Positions 14,525 to 21,997 of a DNA stretch of 32,515 bases are shown here, piece after piece. A program made the position numbers and the translations under genes. Each line of letters begins with the position of its first letter. Position 1 is the stretch's first letter. The DNA comes from Streptantibioticus rubrisoli (GTDB lineage: Bacteria > Actinomycetota > Actinomycetes > Streptomycetales > Streptomycetaceae). The stretch is taken from positions 1 to 32,515 of the forward strand of contig NZ_JANFNH010000064.1 in NCBI RefSeq assembly GCF_024436055.1, in the 5' to 3' direction. The notes under the pieces were generated by a model. It was not told where the DNA came from. It saw nothing but the letters and a program-made list of their open reading frames with translations, and ran no database searches.

Positions 14525-14890
14525 TCAGGCGGCCGGGACCTTGTCCAGGAAGCCGTGCACGGTCTGGATCCTGCCGTCCGCCGCGACCGCCAGCACATCG
14601 AATCCGACGGCCAGCGCCGCACCGTCCACCGGCCCCAACTCCCAGGTGAACCGGGCCAGATGGTGGTGCGCGTCCACCGGCCCGGCCAGCCGGAACACCA
14701 GCCCGGGGAACTGGGCCTGCACCGCCGCGATGGTGGCGTCGAACGCCTCCCGCCCCTCGGCGACCGCCAGCGGGTCCACATAGCTGCCGTCATCGGCCCA
14801 CAGGACCTCCAGCTGGCCGCGCCGGGCGGCCGGGTCGGTCTCGTTCCACACGGCGATGTAGCGCTCGACGAGGTCCTGGATGTCGCTCAT
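14525..14890 (-). CDS. NTF2-like / SnoaL-type protein
   Basis: This 121-residue protein has the nuclear transport factor 2-like fold signature: MSDIQDLVERYIAVWNETD, then a DDGSYVDPLAVAEGREAF stretch, HHHLARFTWELG and the C-terminal TVHGFLDKV. Such proteins are often small isomerases, cyclases or binding proteins. The ATG at 14890 is preferred over the one at 14896 because AGGAGG then sits 8 nt upstream instead of 2. It is divergent from the LuxR-family regulator at 15026, with about 135 bp between, so the two may be functionally linked. Substrate unknown. Confidence 0.87.
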   Translation of the reverse strand: MSDIQDLVERYIAVWNETDPAARRGQLEVLWADDGSYVDPLAVAEGREAFDATIAAVQAQFPGLVFRLAGPVDAHHHLARFTWELGPVDGAALAVGFDVLAVAADGRIQTVHGFLDKVPAA

Positions 14891-15011
14891 GGCCATCTCC
14901 TCCTGTTCGACCGCGGGACGTTCCCGCTGGTCGAAAACGTACGGACAACGGCGCTCGGCGGAATCCGTCGCCCTTAGGTATTCCCGTCGCCAGTAGGTCA
15001 GTTGGCGTCGC

Positions 15012-15017
15012 TAGGCT
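15012..15017 (+). promoter_or_regulatory. -10 box suggesting a leaderless LuxR transcript
   Basis: TAGGCT lies 8 nt before the ATG at 15026, and no ribosome site is visible. That geometry fits a Streptomyces leaderless mRNA starting at the ATG. No good -35 is apparent. Confidence 0.45.
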
Positions 15018-15025
15018 CTACGTCC

Positions 15026-17833
15026 ATGCCGACGACGCTGTACGGGAGGGAGCACGAGCGGGCGGTCCTCGTCCGTCTCCTGGCGGAGGCCAGGGACGGC
15101 GCGAGCGGCGTCCTGGTGCTGCGCGGCGAACCGGGGATCGGCAAGACGGCGCTGCTCGACCACGCCGCGGCCACCGGCGCCGCCGCGGGCATGCGGGTGA
15201 TCCGCGCCGCCGGTGTGGAGTACGAGGCCGAGCTGCCGTACGCGGCGCTGCACCTGCTGCTCGGCACCGGACTCGACCGGCTCCCGGCCTTGCCCGGGCC
15301 GCAGCGCCAGGCCCTGGAGGGCGCCTTCGGCCTGGCGCCGCCCGTCGCCACGGACCGGCTGCTGACCGGTCTGGCCGTGCTGTCGCTGCTGTCCGAACTG
15401 GCCGAGGAACGGCCCCTGCTGTGCGTGGTGGACGACGCGCAGTGGCTGGACCGCGCCTCCGCCGACGCGCTGCTGCTGGCCGCCCGGCGACTACAGGCCG
15501 AGCCGGTCGCGCTGTTGCTGGCCGCCCGCGACGGCGAGGGCGGCCCGGCCGCCGTGGGCCTGCCCGAGCTGCGGCTCACCGGACTGGCCGAGCAGGCCGC
15601 GGCGCGGCTGCTGGACGCCCGCTGCGGCCAGCTCCTCGCCCCGGTACGGCACCGGGTGCTCACCGAGGCACGCGGCAACCCGCTGGCGCTCACCGAACTG
15701 CCCGCCGCGCTGGCCGCGGAACCGGCGGGCGCGCCCGAGGTGCCCGGCGCGATCCCGCTCACCGACCGGCTCCAGGTGGCCTTCCACGGCCAGGTCAGCA
15801 GACTGCCCGCGGCCACCCAGACCCTGCTGCTGGTGGCCGCCGCGGAACCCGGCGCCGACCTGGAGGTGCTGCGCCGCGCCGCGGAACCGCTGGGCGCCGC
15901 ACTGCCCGATCTGCGCCCGGCCGAGGAGGCGGGCCTGGTGCGCACCGCCGAGGCGGACCGCACGCTCGCCTTCCGCCATCCGCTGCTGCGGGCGGCCGTC
16001 TACCGCCGGGCGCCGCTGACCACCCGGCTCGCCGCCCACCGTGCGCTGGCCGACGCGCTCGCCGGGTCGCCGGACGACGAGGCCGCCGACCGCCGCGCCT
16101 GGCACCTGGCGCTGGCCGCCCCGGCCCCCGACGAGACGGTCGCGGCCGCCCTGGAACAGGCCGCCGTACGGGCACACGGCCGCGGCGGCCACGCGGCCGC
16201 CGCCGCCGCGATCGAACGCGCCGCCCGCCTCACCCCGGACCCCGACACCGCCACCCGCCGCCTCGCGCTCTCCGCGGAGGCGGCCATCGAGGCGGGCGAC
16301 CTGGCGCGCGCCGAGTCCCTCGCGCGGCGCGCCGCCGCCCGGCTCACCGAGCCGCTGTACGCCGTCCCGGTCATGCCGGGCGAGCCGGGGCTGCGCGATG
16401 TGCTGGCCCATGTGCGGGCCACCGCGCGCTTCCTGCAGGGAGACTTCCCGGGCGCCTACCGGCTGCTGGCCGACGGCGCCGAACTGGCCGCCGGAAGCGA
16501 CCAGCGGCAGGCCGCCCGGATGCTGATGCAGGCCTTCCACGTCGCCTGGTACCTCGGCGAACACGAGCTGGCCGAGGTCCTCGACGGGCTGGGCCGCTTA
16601 GTCCACCCGGTGGACGATCCGGTCACCCCGCTGGTCCGCTACCTCGTCGCCGCCACCGCGCCGGTGCTCGACCGCCGCGCCGAGCCGCTGCCGCCGCTCG
16701 CCGAGACGGTGGCCGCCGCCGAGGCGAACGGCGCCCGGGTGCCGTCGGACGTGGTCCAGGTGTGCGGGGCCTCGCTCATCCTCGGCCGGGACGCGGAAAC
16801 GTACCGCCTCGCCGCGTCACTGGCCGCGGGTGCCCGGGCGAGCGGCGGCTTCGGGCAACTGCCCACCGTGCTGTTCTTCCTGGCCGAGGCCGAACTGTTC
16901 CACGGACGGCACCGCGACGCGCTGGCCAGCGCCACCGAGGCGCTGCGCATCGCCCGGGACACCGGACAGCGCCAGTGGACCAGTCAACTGGCTGGGTTCC
17001 TGGCCTACTTGGCGGCCGTCGAGGGCGACGAGGAGGGCTGCCGCCGACTGGCCGATGACGCCCTCGCCGACACCGGCACCGGCGGCCACCCGGCCATGGC
17101 GCCGGGCGAGCCGTGGACCCGGTGGGCGCTCGGCCTGCTCGACCTCGGCGCCGGTCGCGCGGCGGAGGCGCTGGACCGGTTGGCGCCGCTGGTCGAAGGG
17201 GCGATGCGGCATCACGTCTCGGCCACCCGGGCGGTGCCCGACCTGGTCGAGGCGGCGGTACGGCTCGGCCGCCCCGAGCGGGCCCGGGCCAGCGCGCAGC
17301 GGTTCGCCCGCTGGGCCGGGCGCACCGGGCAGCCCTGGGCCGAGGCGCTGGCGCTGCGCTGCCGGGCGCTGCTCGCCGACAACCCCGCTGACCAGGAGGC
17401 CTGCTACACCGAGGCGCTGGCCGCGTACCGGGAACCGGGCGGGCCTGACCGACCGTTGGAGCAGGCCCGTACCGCGCTGCTGTACGGGGAGTGGCTGCGT
17501 CGCGCCCGGCGCAAGGCGGAGGCCAGGGCGCCGCTGCGGGCCGCCGTCGAGACCTTCGAGCGGCTGGGCGCCGGGCCGTGGGCCCAGCGGGCGCGGACCG
17601 AGCTGGGCGCCACCGGGGAGTCGGTGCCGCGTGCCGCGGGTCGGCCGGGGGCGCTGGCCGTGCTGACCCCGCAGGAGCTGCAGATCGTCCGGTTGGCGGC
17701 ACGGGGGCTGTCCAATCGCGACATCGCCGCCCAGCTGTTCCTCAGCCCGCGCACGGTCGGCTACCACCTCTACAAGGCGTACCCCAAACTGGGCGTCAGC
17801 TCGCGCGGCGAGCTCGCGGAGCTGGGAGACTGA
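15026..17833 (+). CDS. Large ATP-binding LuxR-family (LAL) regulator
   Basis: This 935-residue regulator has an N-terminal AAA-type ATPase, with Walker A GEPGIGKT (34-41) and Walker B LLCVVDD (131-137). A long TPR-like helical middle follows (about 330-830). The LuxR helix-turn-helix at about 878-932 reads LTPQELQIVRLAARGLSNRDIAAQLFLSPRTVGYHL. This is the usual LAL layout and length. Residue 525 is encoded by TTA (16598-16600), the only in-frame TTA I found in the window, so translation probably depends on the bldA tRNA. The ATG at 15026 is likely leaderless. Target genes unknown; the divergent NTF2-like gene and the downstream lipoprotein esterase are candidates. LALs typically activate metabolic or antibiotic genes. 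Confidence 0.93.
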   Translation: MPTTLYGREHERAVLVRLLAEARDGASGVLVLRGEPGIGKTALLDHAAATGAAAGMRVIRAAGVEYEAELPYAALHLLLGTGLDRLPALPGPQRQALEGAFGLAPPVATDRLLTGLAVLSLLSELAEERPLLCVVDDAQWLDRASADALLLAARRLQAEPVALLLAARDGEGGPAAVGLPELRLTGLAEQAAARLLDARCGQLLAPVRHRVLTEARGNPLALTELPAALAAEPAGAPEVPGAIPLTDRLQVAFHGQVSRLPAATQTLLLVAAAEPGADLEVLRRAAEPLGAALPDLRPAEEAGLVRTAEADRTLAFRHPLLRAAVYRRAPLTTRLAAHRALADALAGSPDDEAADRRAWHLALAAPAPDETVAAALEQAAVRAHGRGGHAAAAAAIERAARLTPDPDTATRRLALSAEAAIEAGDLARAESLARRAAARLTEPLYAVPVMPGEPGLRDVLAHVRATARFLQGDFPGAYRLLADGAELAAGSDQRQAARMLMQAFHVAWYLGEHELAEVLDGLGRLVHPVDDPVTPLVRYLVAATAPVLDRRAEPLPPLAETVAAAEANGARVPSDVVQVCGASLILGRDAETYRLAASLAAGARASGGFGQLPTVLFFLAEAELFHGRHRDALASATEALRIARDTGQRQWTSQLAGFLAYLAAVEGDEEGCRRLADDALADTGTGGHPAMAPGEPWTRWALGLLDLGAGRAAEALDRLAPLVEGAMRHHVSATRAVPDLVEAAVRLGRPERARASAQRFARWAGRTGQPWAEALALRCRALLADNPADQEACYTEALAAYREPGGPDRPLEQARTALLYGEWLRRARRKAEARAPLRAAVETFERLGAGPWAQRARTELGATGESVPRAAGRPGALAVLTPQELQIVRLAARGLSNRDIAAQLFLSPRTVGYHLYKAYPKLGVSSRGELAELGD

Positions 17834-18021
17834 TCCTCACCGACGGTGACGGTTGGGCCGCTGTCCCTCGGCTATCACCCCCCTGTTTGTCGGCTGTTAC
17901 GAACCTATGACGTAATTCATGGAGGAAGACGGGATCCGACCGGTCGTTTTCTGCATCTCACACAGGGCAGACGACTCGCTATGGACCCGTTAGGAAGAAC
18001 GATTCGGTGGAGCGACCCTTG

Positions 18022-19023
18022 ATGAAGCGTTGGCTGACCGCGGCTGTGGCCCTGATATCCCTGGGCCTGGTCGCCGGGTGCAGCGACGAAGGCGACCCGG
18101 TGTCGTTCGGCAACACGAACCCGAGCGCCGCGGGCTCCGCGGCGCCCAAGCCGGACAACCCGAACTCTCTGGCACAGATGCCGACCGGCCCGGCCGCTAA
18201 CTTCAAGGTGCAGCGGACGGTCGAGGCGGCGGACAACACCAAGATAGCTGTGACCACCTACCACGGCCCCAAGTCCGGTTTCACCGGCAAGGTGTGGGTC
18301 TGGGCGCCGCCGCAGTACTTCCAGAAGGAGAACGCCAACAAGGGTTTCCCGGTGATCATCGCCCTGCCCGGCGGTGAGGGCTGGCCGACCAACTACTGGT
18401 TCGGCGCCGACCTGAAGCTCCAGGAGGACTTCTACAAGTGGTCCCAGGAGGGCAAGGCACTGCCCTTCATCCTGGTGATGCCGGTGATCAACCCGGACAA
18501 GCAGTACCACGACTGCAGTGACATACCGGGCTCGCAGAAGATGGGCACCTGGCTCACCCAGGACGTGCCGGACCTGGTGAGGGAGAACTTCCGCACCCTG
18601 AAGACCCGTGACGGCTGGGGCTTCATGGGCTCGTCCTCCGGCGGCTTCTGCGGCCTCAAGAGCGTGCTGCAGTACCCGGACACGTTCAAGACCGCGATAC
18701 CCAGCGGTCCGGACATCGTTCCGGACTCGCCGCTGTGGCACGGCGACAGGGCCGCGATGCAGGCCAACAACCCGCAGTACCTGGCCAAGGAGCTGATCAA
18801 GAAGGGCGGCCCGGACGTCTACCTGGGCTTCCAGGTCGGCACCACCGAGACCTCCGACATGCCCAAGGTCAAGCAGTTCATCCAGCAGTACGGGCACGGC
18901 CCGGTCCACACCCGGCTGCAGATAATCGACGGCGGCGAGCACAACGCCCGCAGCTACACCCGGGGCATGGAAGAGGGCACGATCGCCTGGATCAGCCAGC
19001 ACATGCAGGGCCCGTCCGAATGA
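18022..19023 (+). CDS. Lipoprotein esterase, alpha/beta-hydrolase fold
   Basis: This 333-residue protein is a predicted lipoprotein: KRW, a hydrophobic core and the lipobox LVAGC with Cys20. A low-complexity Ser/Ala/Pro linker (30-55) is followed by an esterase D/antigen-85-like domain. Elements seen are VWVWAPPQYF (91-100), FPVIIALPGGEGWP (109-122), FILVMPVINPD (149-159), nucleophile elbow GSSSG (203-207, Ser205) and IDGGEHNARSY near the C terminus for the catalytic His. Related secreted actinobacterial enzymes act on esters or as acyltransferases; here it would sit on the outer face of the membrane. The ATG at 18022 has GGAG 10 nt upstream; a GTG at 18007 is an alternative. Hairpin terminator follows. 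Confidence 0.9.
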   Translation: MKRWLTAAVALISLGLVAGCSDEGDPVSFGNTNPSAAGSAAPKPDNPNSLAQMPTGPAANFKVQRTVEAADNTKIAVTTYHGPKSGFTGKVWVWAPPQYFQKENANKGFPVIIALPGGEGWPTNYWFGADLKLQEDFYKWSQEGKALPFILVMPVINPDKQYHDCSDIPGSQKMGTWLTQDVPDLVRENFRTLKTRDGWGFMGSSSGGFCGLKSVLQYPDTFKTAIPSGPDIVPDSPLWHGDRAAMQANNPQYLAKELIKKGGPDVYLGFQVGTTETSDMPKVKQFIQQYGHGPVHTRLQIIDGGEHNARSYTRGMEEGTIAWISQHMQGPSE

Positions 19024-19055
19024 CCGGCCGACCCAGCTGACAAACCACAGCGTAC

Positions 19056-19083
19056 GGCGCCCCGGGGCTTTCTCCGGGGCGCC
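19056..19083 (+). terminator. Terminator hairpin after lipoprotein esterase
   Basis: GGCGCCCCGG and CCGGGGCGCC form a perfect 10-bp stem with an 8-nt loop containing TTTCT, 33 nt after the stop. There is no long U-tract, as is usual in Streptomyces. Confidence 0.75.
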
Positions 19084-19190
19084 ACGCCGTTCACCGCGCT
19101 CACCGTTCCCGCTGTCGAACGCGCGTGTGGCGCAAGTCGGCGGGCGCGGACCGTTCGCGGCGTCCGAGCCCGCGTCCGGCAGCCCCGGGA

Positions 19191-19262
19191 GCACGACGAA
19201 GCGAAGGGCACGGCGAAGCGAAGGGGCTACGGCGACAAGAAGGAGCACGGCGAAGCGAAAGG
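19191..19262. repeat. Short direct repeats
   Basis: Near-identical 17-mers of the form GCACG(A/G)CGAAGCGAAGG occur at 19191-19207, 19208-19224 and (one base longer) 19245-19262, with a diverged unit between the last two. They lie between two terminator hairpins. No coding sense is evident. Confidence 0.55.
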
Positions 19263-19290
19263 GTCCGCACCTCGACGGTGCGGACCCTTT
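19258..19290 (-). terminator. Bidirectional terminator hairpin
   Basis: A perfect 14-bp stem (AAAGGGTCCGCACC at 19258-19271 with its complement at 19277-19290) has a 5-nt loop. It lies 43 nt past the stop of the minus-strand lytic transglycosylase gene, and the A/T ends give a short U run on either strand. Confidence 0.85.
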
Positions 19291-19333
19291 GGTGTGTGGC
19301 CGCCAGCGGGCTGGTGTGTGGCCGTCAGTTCGC

Positions 19334-19930
19334 TCAGTTCGCCGACTGGCTGGGCGTGGCCCCGATCTGCTTGGCGTAGGTCTGCGTGTACTTCGGGATC
19401 AGCGACTCGATCCGGTTGACGTAGTTCTGCGTCTCGGGGATCTGCGGGATGCCCTGGGCCTTGAGCACGGCGCCGGGGCCCGCGTTGTACGCGGCGAGCG
19501 CGAGCTGGGTCGGGTCGCCGGGGACGCCCTTGACCTCCTTGAACAGGTGGCACATGTAGGCGCCCTGGGCCGGGATGGCGTCGGCCGGGTTCCACACGTC
19601 GGCCTTGCCGTCACCGGTGTAGTCCTTGCCCCACTCCGCCCAGGTCGACGGGTAGAACTGCGCGATGCCCTGGGCCTGGCCGGAGTCCGCCTGCGGGTTC
19701 CAGTGGCTCTCCGCGTCGAGTTGCGCGGCCAGCATCGGGACGCTCAGCTCCGGGCAGGTCTTCGCGGCCGACTGAACGGTCGCCAGGTACTGCTTGGGGA
19801 TGGTGGGCAACGCGGGCGGCCGGGTCAGCCACCAGACGACGCCGACGGCGGCGGCGACTACGAGGACCGCTCCGAGGGCCAGTCCCACCAGACACCCTCG
19901 GCGACCGGAGCGCCTGGTTTGTATCTCCAT
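19334..19930 (-). CDS. Membrane-anchored lytic transglycosylase (SLT domain)
   Basis: This 198-residue protein has a basic N terminus (RRSGRR) and one transmembrane helix (about 13-35), then an extracellular SLT/goose-lysozyme-like domain. It has PMLAAQLDAESHWNPQA with catalytic Glu74, the GIAQFYPSTWAEWG motif, DADVWNPADAI-like segment, and AALAAYNAGPG-type motif, which are diagnostic of peptidoglycan lytic transglycosylases. It cleaves the MurNAc-GlcNAc bond in the cell wall. The ATG at 19930 has a weak GGTGG site. The hypothetical gene at 19967 lies 36 nt upstream on the same strand and may be co-transcribed. Confidence 0.93.
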   Translation of the reverse strand: MEIQTRRSGRRGCLVGLALGAVLVVAAAVGVVWWLTRPPALPTIPKQYLATVQSAAKTCPELSVPMLAAQLDAESHWNPQADSGQAQGIAQFYPSTWAEWGKDYTGDGKADVWNPADAIPAQGAYMCHLFKEVKGVPGDPTQLALAAYNAGPGAVLKAQGIPQIPETQNYVNRIESLIPKYTQTYAKQIGATPSQSAN

Positions 19931-19966
19931 GTAATTCCACCGTAACGGGAGGTTCGTGCTTCCCCT

Positions 19967-20455
19967 CTATACACGGGGAAAGCGGGCCCGCAGGTTCCAC
20001 ACGGCAGGGTTGTCGGCGAGGCCGTCGTGCATGTCTACCAGGTCCGCCAGCACATCGTGCAGGAAGTCCCGTGCTTCGCGGCGCAGATCACTGTGCCGCA
20101 CCGAGACCGGCGGCTCCTCGCTCGCCCAGTCTGCGGTGATCTCCACCCAGCCGAAGCGCCGCACGAGGTGCAGCCGTTCGGTGGACTGCGTGAAGTCCAA
20201 CTCGGCCCGCTGCGGGCGGGCGGCCCGGCTGCCCAGTGGATCCTGGTCGAGTTGCTCGGTGATGTCGCACAGCGCCCAGGCGAAGTCCAGCACCGGCACC
20301 CATCCCCAGGCTGTGGACAGCTCCCGGTCGCCCTCGGCCAGGTAGACGTCGCCGCAGAACAGGTCGTGCCGCAACGTGTACACGTCAGCGGTCCGGTAGT
20401 CGGTCTGCGGCGGGTCGGGGAACCGGCGCGACAGGGCGTATCCGAGTTCGATCAC
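19967..20455 (-). CDS. Conserved-looking hypothetical protein
   Basis: This is a 162-residue soluble protein. It starts MIELGYALSRRFPDPP, has a beta-rich middle (YTLRHDLFCGDVYL, WGWVPVLDFAWALCDI) and ends with a helical segment (RREARDFLHDVLADLVDM). The coding statistics look genuine: acidic, balanced composition, and third-position GC bias. No ribosome site is obvious before 20455. I do not recognise the family. It could be co-transcribed with the lytic transglycosylase. Confidence 0.72.
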   Translation of the reverse strand: MIELGYALSRRFPDPPQTDYRTADVYTLRHDLFCGDVYLAEGDRELSTAWGWVPVLDFAWALCDITEQLDQDPLGSRAARPQRAELDFTQSTERLHLVRRFGWVEITADWASEEPPVSVRHSDLRREARDFLHDVLADLVDMHDGLADNPAVWNLRARFPRV

Positions 20456-20546
20456 CCCGGAATCCTAGGCGTCACCAGCGCGGGCGCCGCTGCGGGGCGG
20501 GCAAAACGGCGTGACGCGAGCGCCGTTACCGGGGATCATGGGAGTC

Positions 20547-20975
20547 ATGTCCGGCCCCCTTGTCATACGCGGTTCGGTCTCCGTGCCGGAGGCCGAGTTG
20601 CTGTGGCGTTTCTCGCGCTCCTCGGGGCCGGGCGGGCAGCACGTCAACACCACTGACAGCCAGGTGGAGTTGCGCTTCGACCTGGCTGCCACCCAGTCGC
20701 TGCCCGCCGCCTGGAAGGAGCGCGCCCTGGACCGGCTGGCGGGCCGCCTGGTGGACGGCGTGCTGGTGGTGCGGGCCAGTGAGCACCGCTCCCAGTGGCG
20801 CAACCGGGAGACCGCGGCGGTACGCCTCGCCTCCCTGCTGGCGCAGGCCACCGCGCCACCGCCCAAGCCGCGCCGTCCCACCAAGGTGCCGCGCGGCATC
20901 AACGAGCGCAGACTGCGCGGCAAGCGCGAGCGCGGCGAGATCAAGCGCGGCCGCAGTGGCCGCGGCTGGGACTGA
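20547..20975 (+). CDS. arfB: Alternative ribosome-rescue factor / peptidyl-tRNA hydrolase ArfB
   Basis: This 142-residue protein has a release-factor catalytic domain: RFSRSSGPGGQHVNTTDSQ with the GGQ at 29-31, then VRASEHRSQWRNRETAAVRL. A basic C-terminal tail (about 105-142, ending KRGRSGRGWD) is expected to reach into the empty mRNA channel of stalled ribosomes. This is the ArfB/YaeJ/ICT1 type; it hydrolyses peptidyl-tRNA on non-stop ribosomes. I chose ATG 20547 because MSGPLVIRGSV matches family N termini; ATG 20538 is an alternative. It converges with the flavin reductase gene, with 17 bp between. Confidence 0.93.
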   Translation: MSGPLVIRGSVSVPEAELLWRFSRSSGPGGQHVNTTDSQVELRFDLAATQSLPAAWKERALDRLAGRLVDGVLVVRASEHRSQWRNRETAAVRLASLLAQATAPPPKPRRPTKVPRGINERRLRGKRERGEIKRGRSGRGWD

Positions 20976-20992
20976 CGGATCCGGCCCGGGGC

Positions 20993-21550
20993 TCAGCCCA
21001 ACTGGTGGTAGCGCCCCCGGAAGTACGCCAGCGGGCGGCCGTCCGCGCTCGGCGTGCGTGCGGTGAGGACCTCCGCTATGACCAGGGTGTGGTCGCCCGC
21101 CGCGACGCGCTGCGTGGTACGGCACTCCAGCACCGACAGCGCGCCGCCGATCAGCGGTGCGCCCGTGGCGGCGCCCCGGGTGTACGGGATGTCGTCGAAC
21201 AGCAGGCGGTCGCTGATCCGGCCGCGCATCGCGAACCGGCCCGCGACGTGCCGCTGGCTCTCGCTGAGCACCGACACCGCCCAGTACGGCTGCCGTTCCA
21301 GCAGCTCGTCCATCCGCGACCCGACCCGCACGCTGACCAGGACCAGCGGTGGCTCCAGCGAGACCGACAGGAACGCGGTCGCGGTCATTCCGACGTCCTC
21401 GCCCGCCACCCCGTCCTCCGGGTCGTGCGCGGTGATCAGCGTGACGCCCGCGGCGAGCCGGGACATCGCGGCACGGAACTCGTCGGCGGTCGCCCGTGGC
21501 TCGCCGGAGCGCGGTTCGGCCGGGCTCACACGATCATCGGGGTTCGGCAC
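20993..21550 (-). CDS. Flavin reductase-like FMN-binding protein
   Basis: This 185-residue protein has a flavin reductase-like split barrel. Visible elements are ADEFRAAMSRLAAGVTLITA, GMTATAFLSVSLEPPLVLVSV (flavin contact region), YWAVSVLSESQRHVAGRFA, and the C-terminal DHTLVIAEVL...PLAYFRGRYHQLG. Such enzymes reduce FMN or FAD with NAD(P)H for a partner monooxygenase. No monooxygenase gene is adjacent. The GTG start at 21550 is inferred from homology (VPNPDDRVSPAEPR); GGAGG lies just upstream but very close. It is divergent from cdgB, sharing about 450 bp. Confidence 0.9.
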   Translation of the reverse strand: MPNPDDRVSPAEPRSGEPRATADEFRAAMSRLAAGVTLITAHDPEDGVAGEDVGMTATAFLSVSLEPPLVLVSVRVGSRMDELLERQPYWAVSVLSESQRHVAGRFAMRGRISDRLLFDDIPYTRGAATGAPLIGGALSVLECRTTQRVAAGDHTLVIAEVLTARTPSADGRPLAYFRGRYHQLG

Positions 21551-21997
21551 GCCTCCAGCATGCGGGATCCCCCCGGTCGGGGGGACGGCTGTGGCGGTCT
21601 GCTCGGGGGAATCCTGCAACACGTACCAAAAGGTAACCGGCGGTCCGGACCGGCGCGTCGGGCGGACGGCCCATCCGGACTCGGCGGCCAGACCTAGGAC
21701 TTCGGTGGCCGGGTGTCGTACGCTCCGGACACAGATTCCGGCCGGGCGTCCGGTATGTAACGTTCGAACCCAAAGTCTTGCGCACGAAACCACTTACCGT
21801 GCCCAACTTCTCACAGGGAGCTGTGACCTCAGTCACAAGGAGGGGGAATTGTTGACCCTGTGTACCCGCCGGGCTGCTCGCTGTGATTCAGTTGCGGTGG
21901 CAATCGGACGATAAGAAATCGCGAACACACCAAGGGATTAACAACCGAGGAACCCAAGAAGTACGAAGTGGAACTCGTCGAGGCTCGGGGGAGAGAC
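21551..21997. promoter_or_regulatory. Divergent regulatory region upstream of cdgB
   Basis: About 447 bp between the flavin reductase gene and cdgB. The clearest element is the perfect inverted repeat TGTGAC-CTCA-GTCACA at 21822-21837. A TTGACC hexamer at 21852-21857 could be a -35, but no convincing -10 follows. The cdgB ribosome site GGGGGAGAG precedes 21998. No gene is seen. Confidence 0.55.
21822..21837. promoter_or_regulatory. CRP-like palindrome upstream of cdgB
   Basis: TGTGACCTCAGTCACA equals the classic CRP consensus TGTGA-N6-TCACA and has 6-bp perfect arms. Its half-sites TGAC/GTCA also resemble BldD half-sites (TnAC/GTnA), but with a 4-nt rather than 5-nt spacer. It lies 160 bp upstream of cdgB. 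Confidence 0.55.

Noticed and set aside
17919-17993. 24-codon ORF (MEEDGIRPVV...) before the lipoprotein esterase
   Set aside because: No ribosome site and no conserved feature; too short to support from one sequence.
21755-21775. tRNA T-loop-like word GTTCGAACC upstream of cdgB
   Set aside because: No acceptor, D or anticodon stem can be formed around it.
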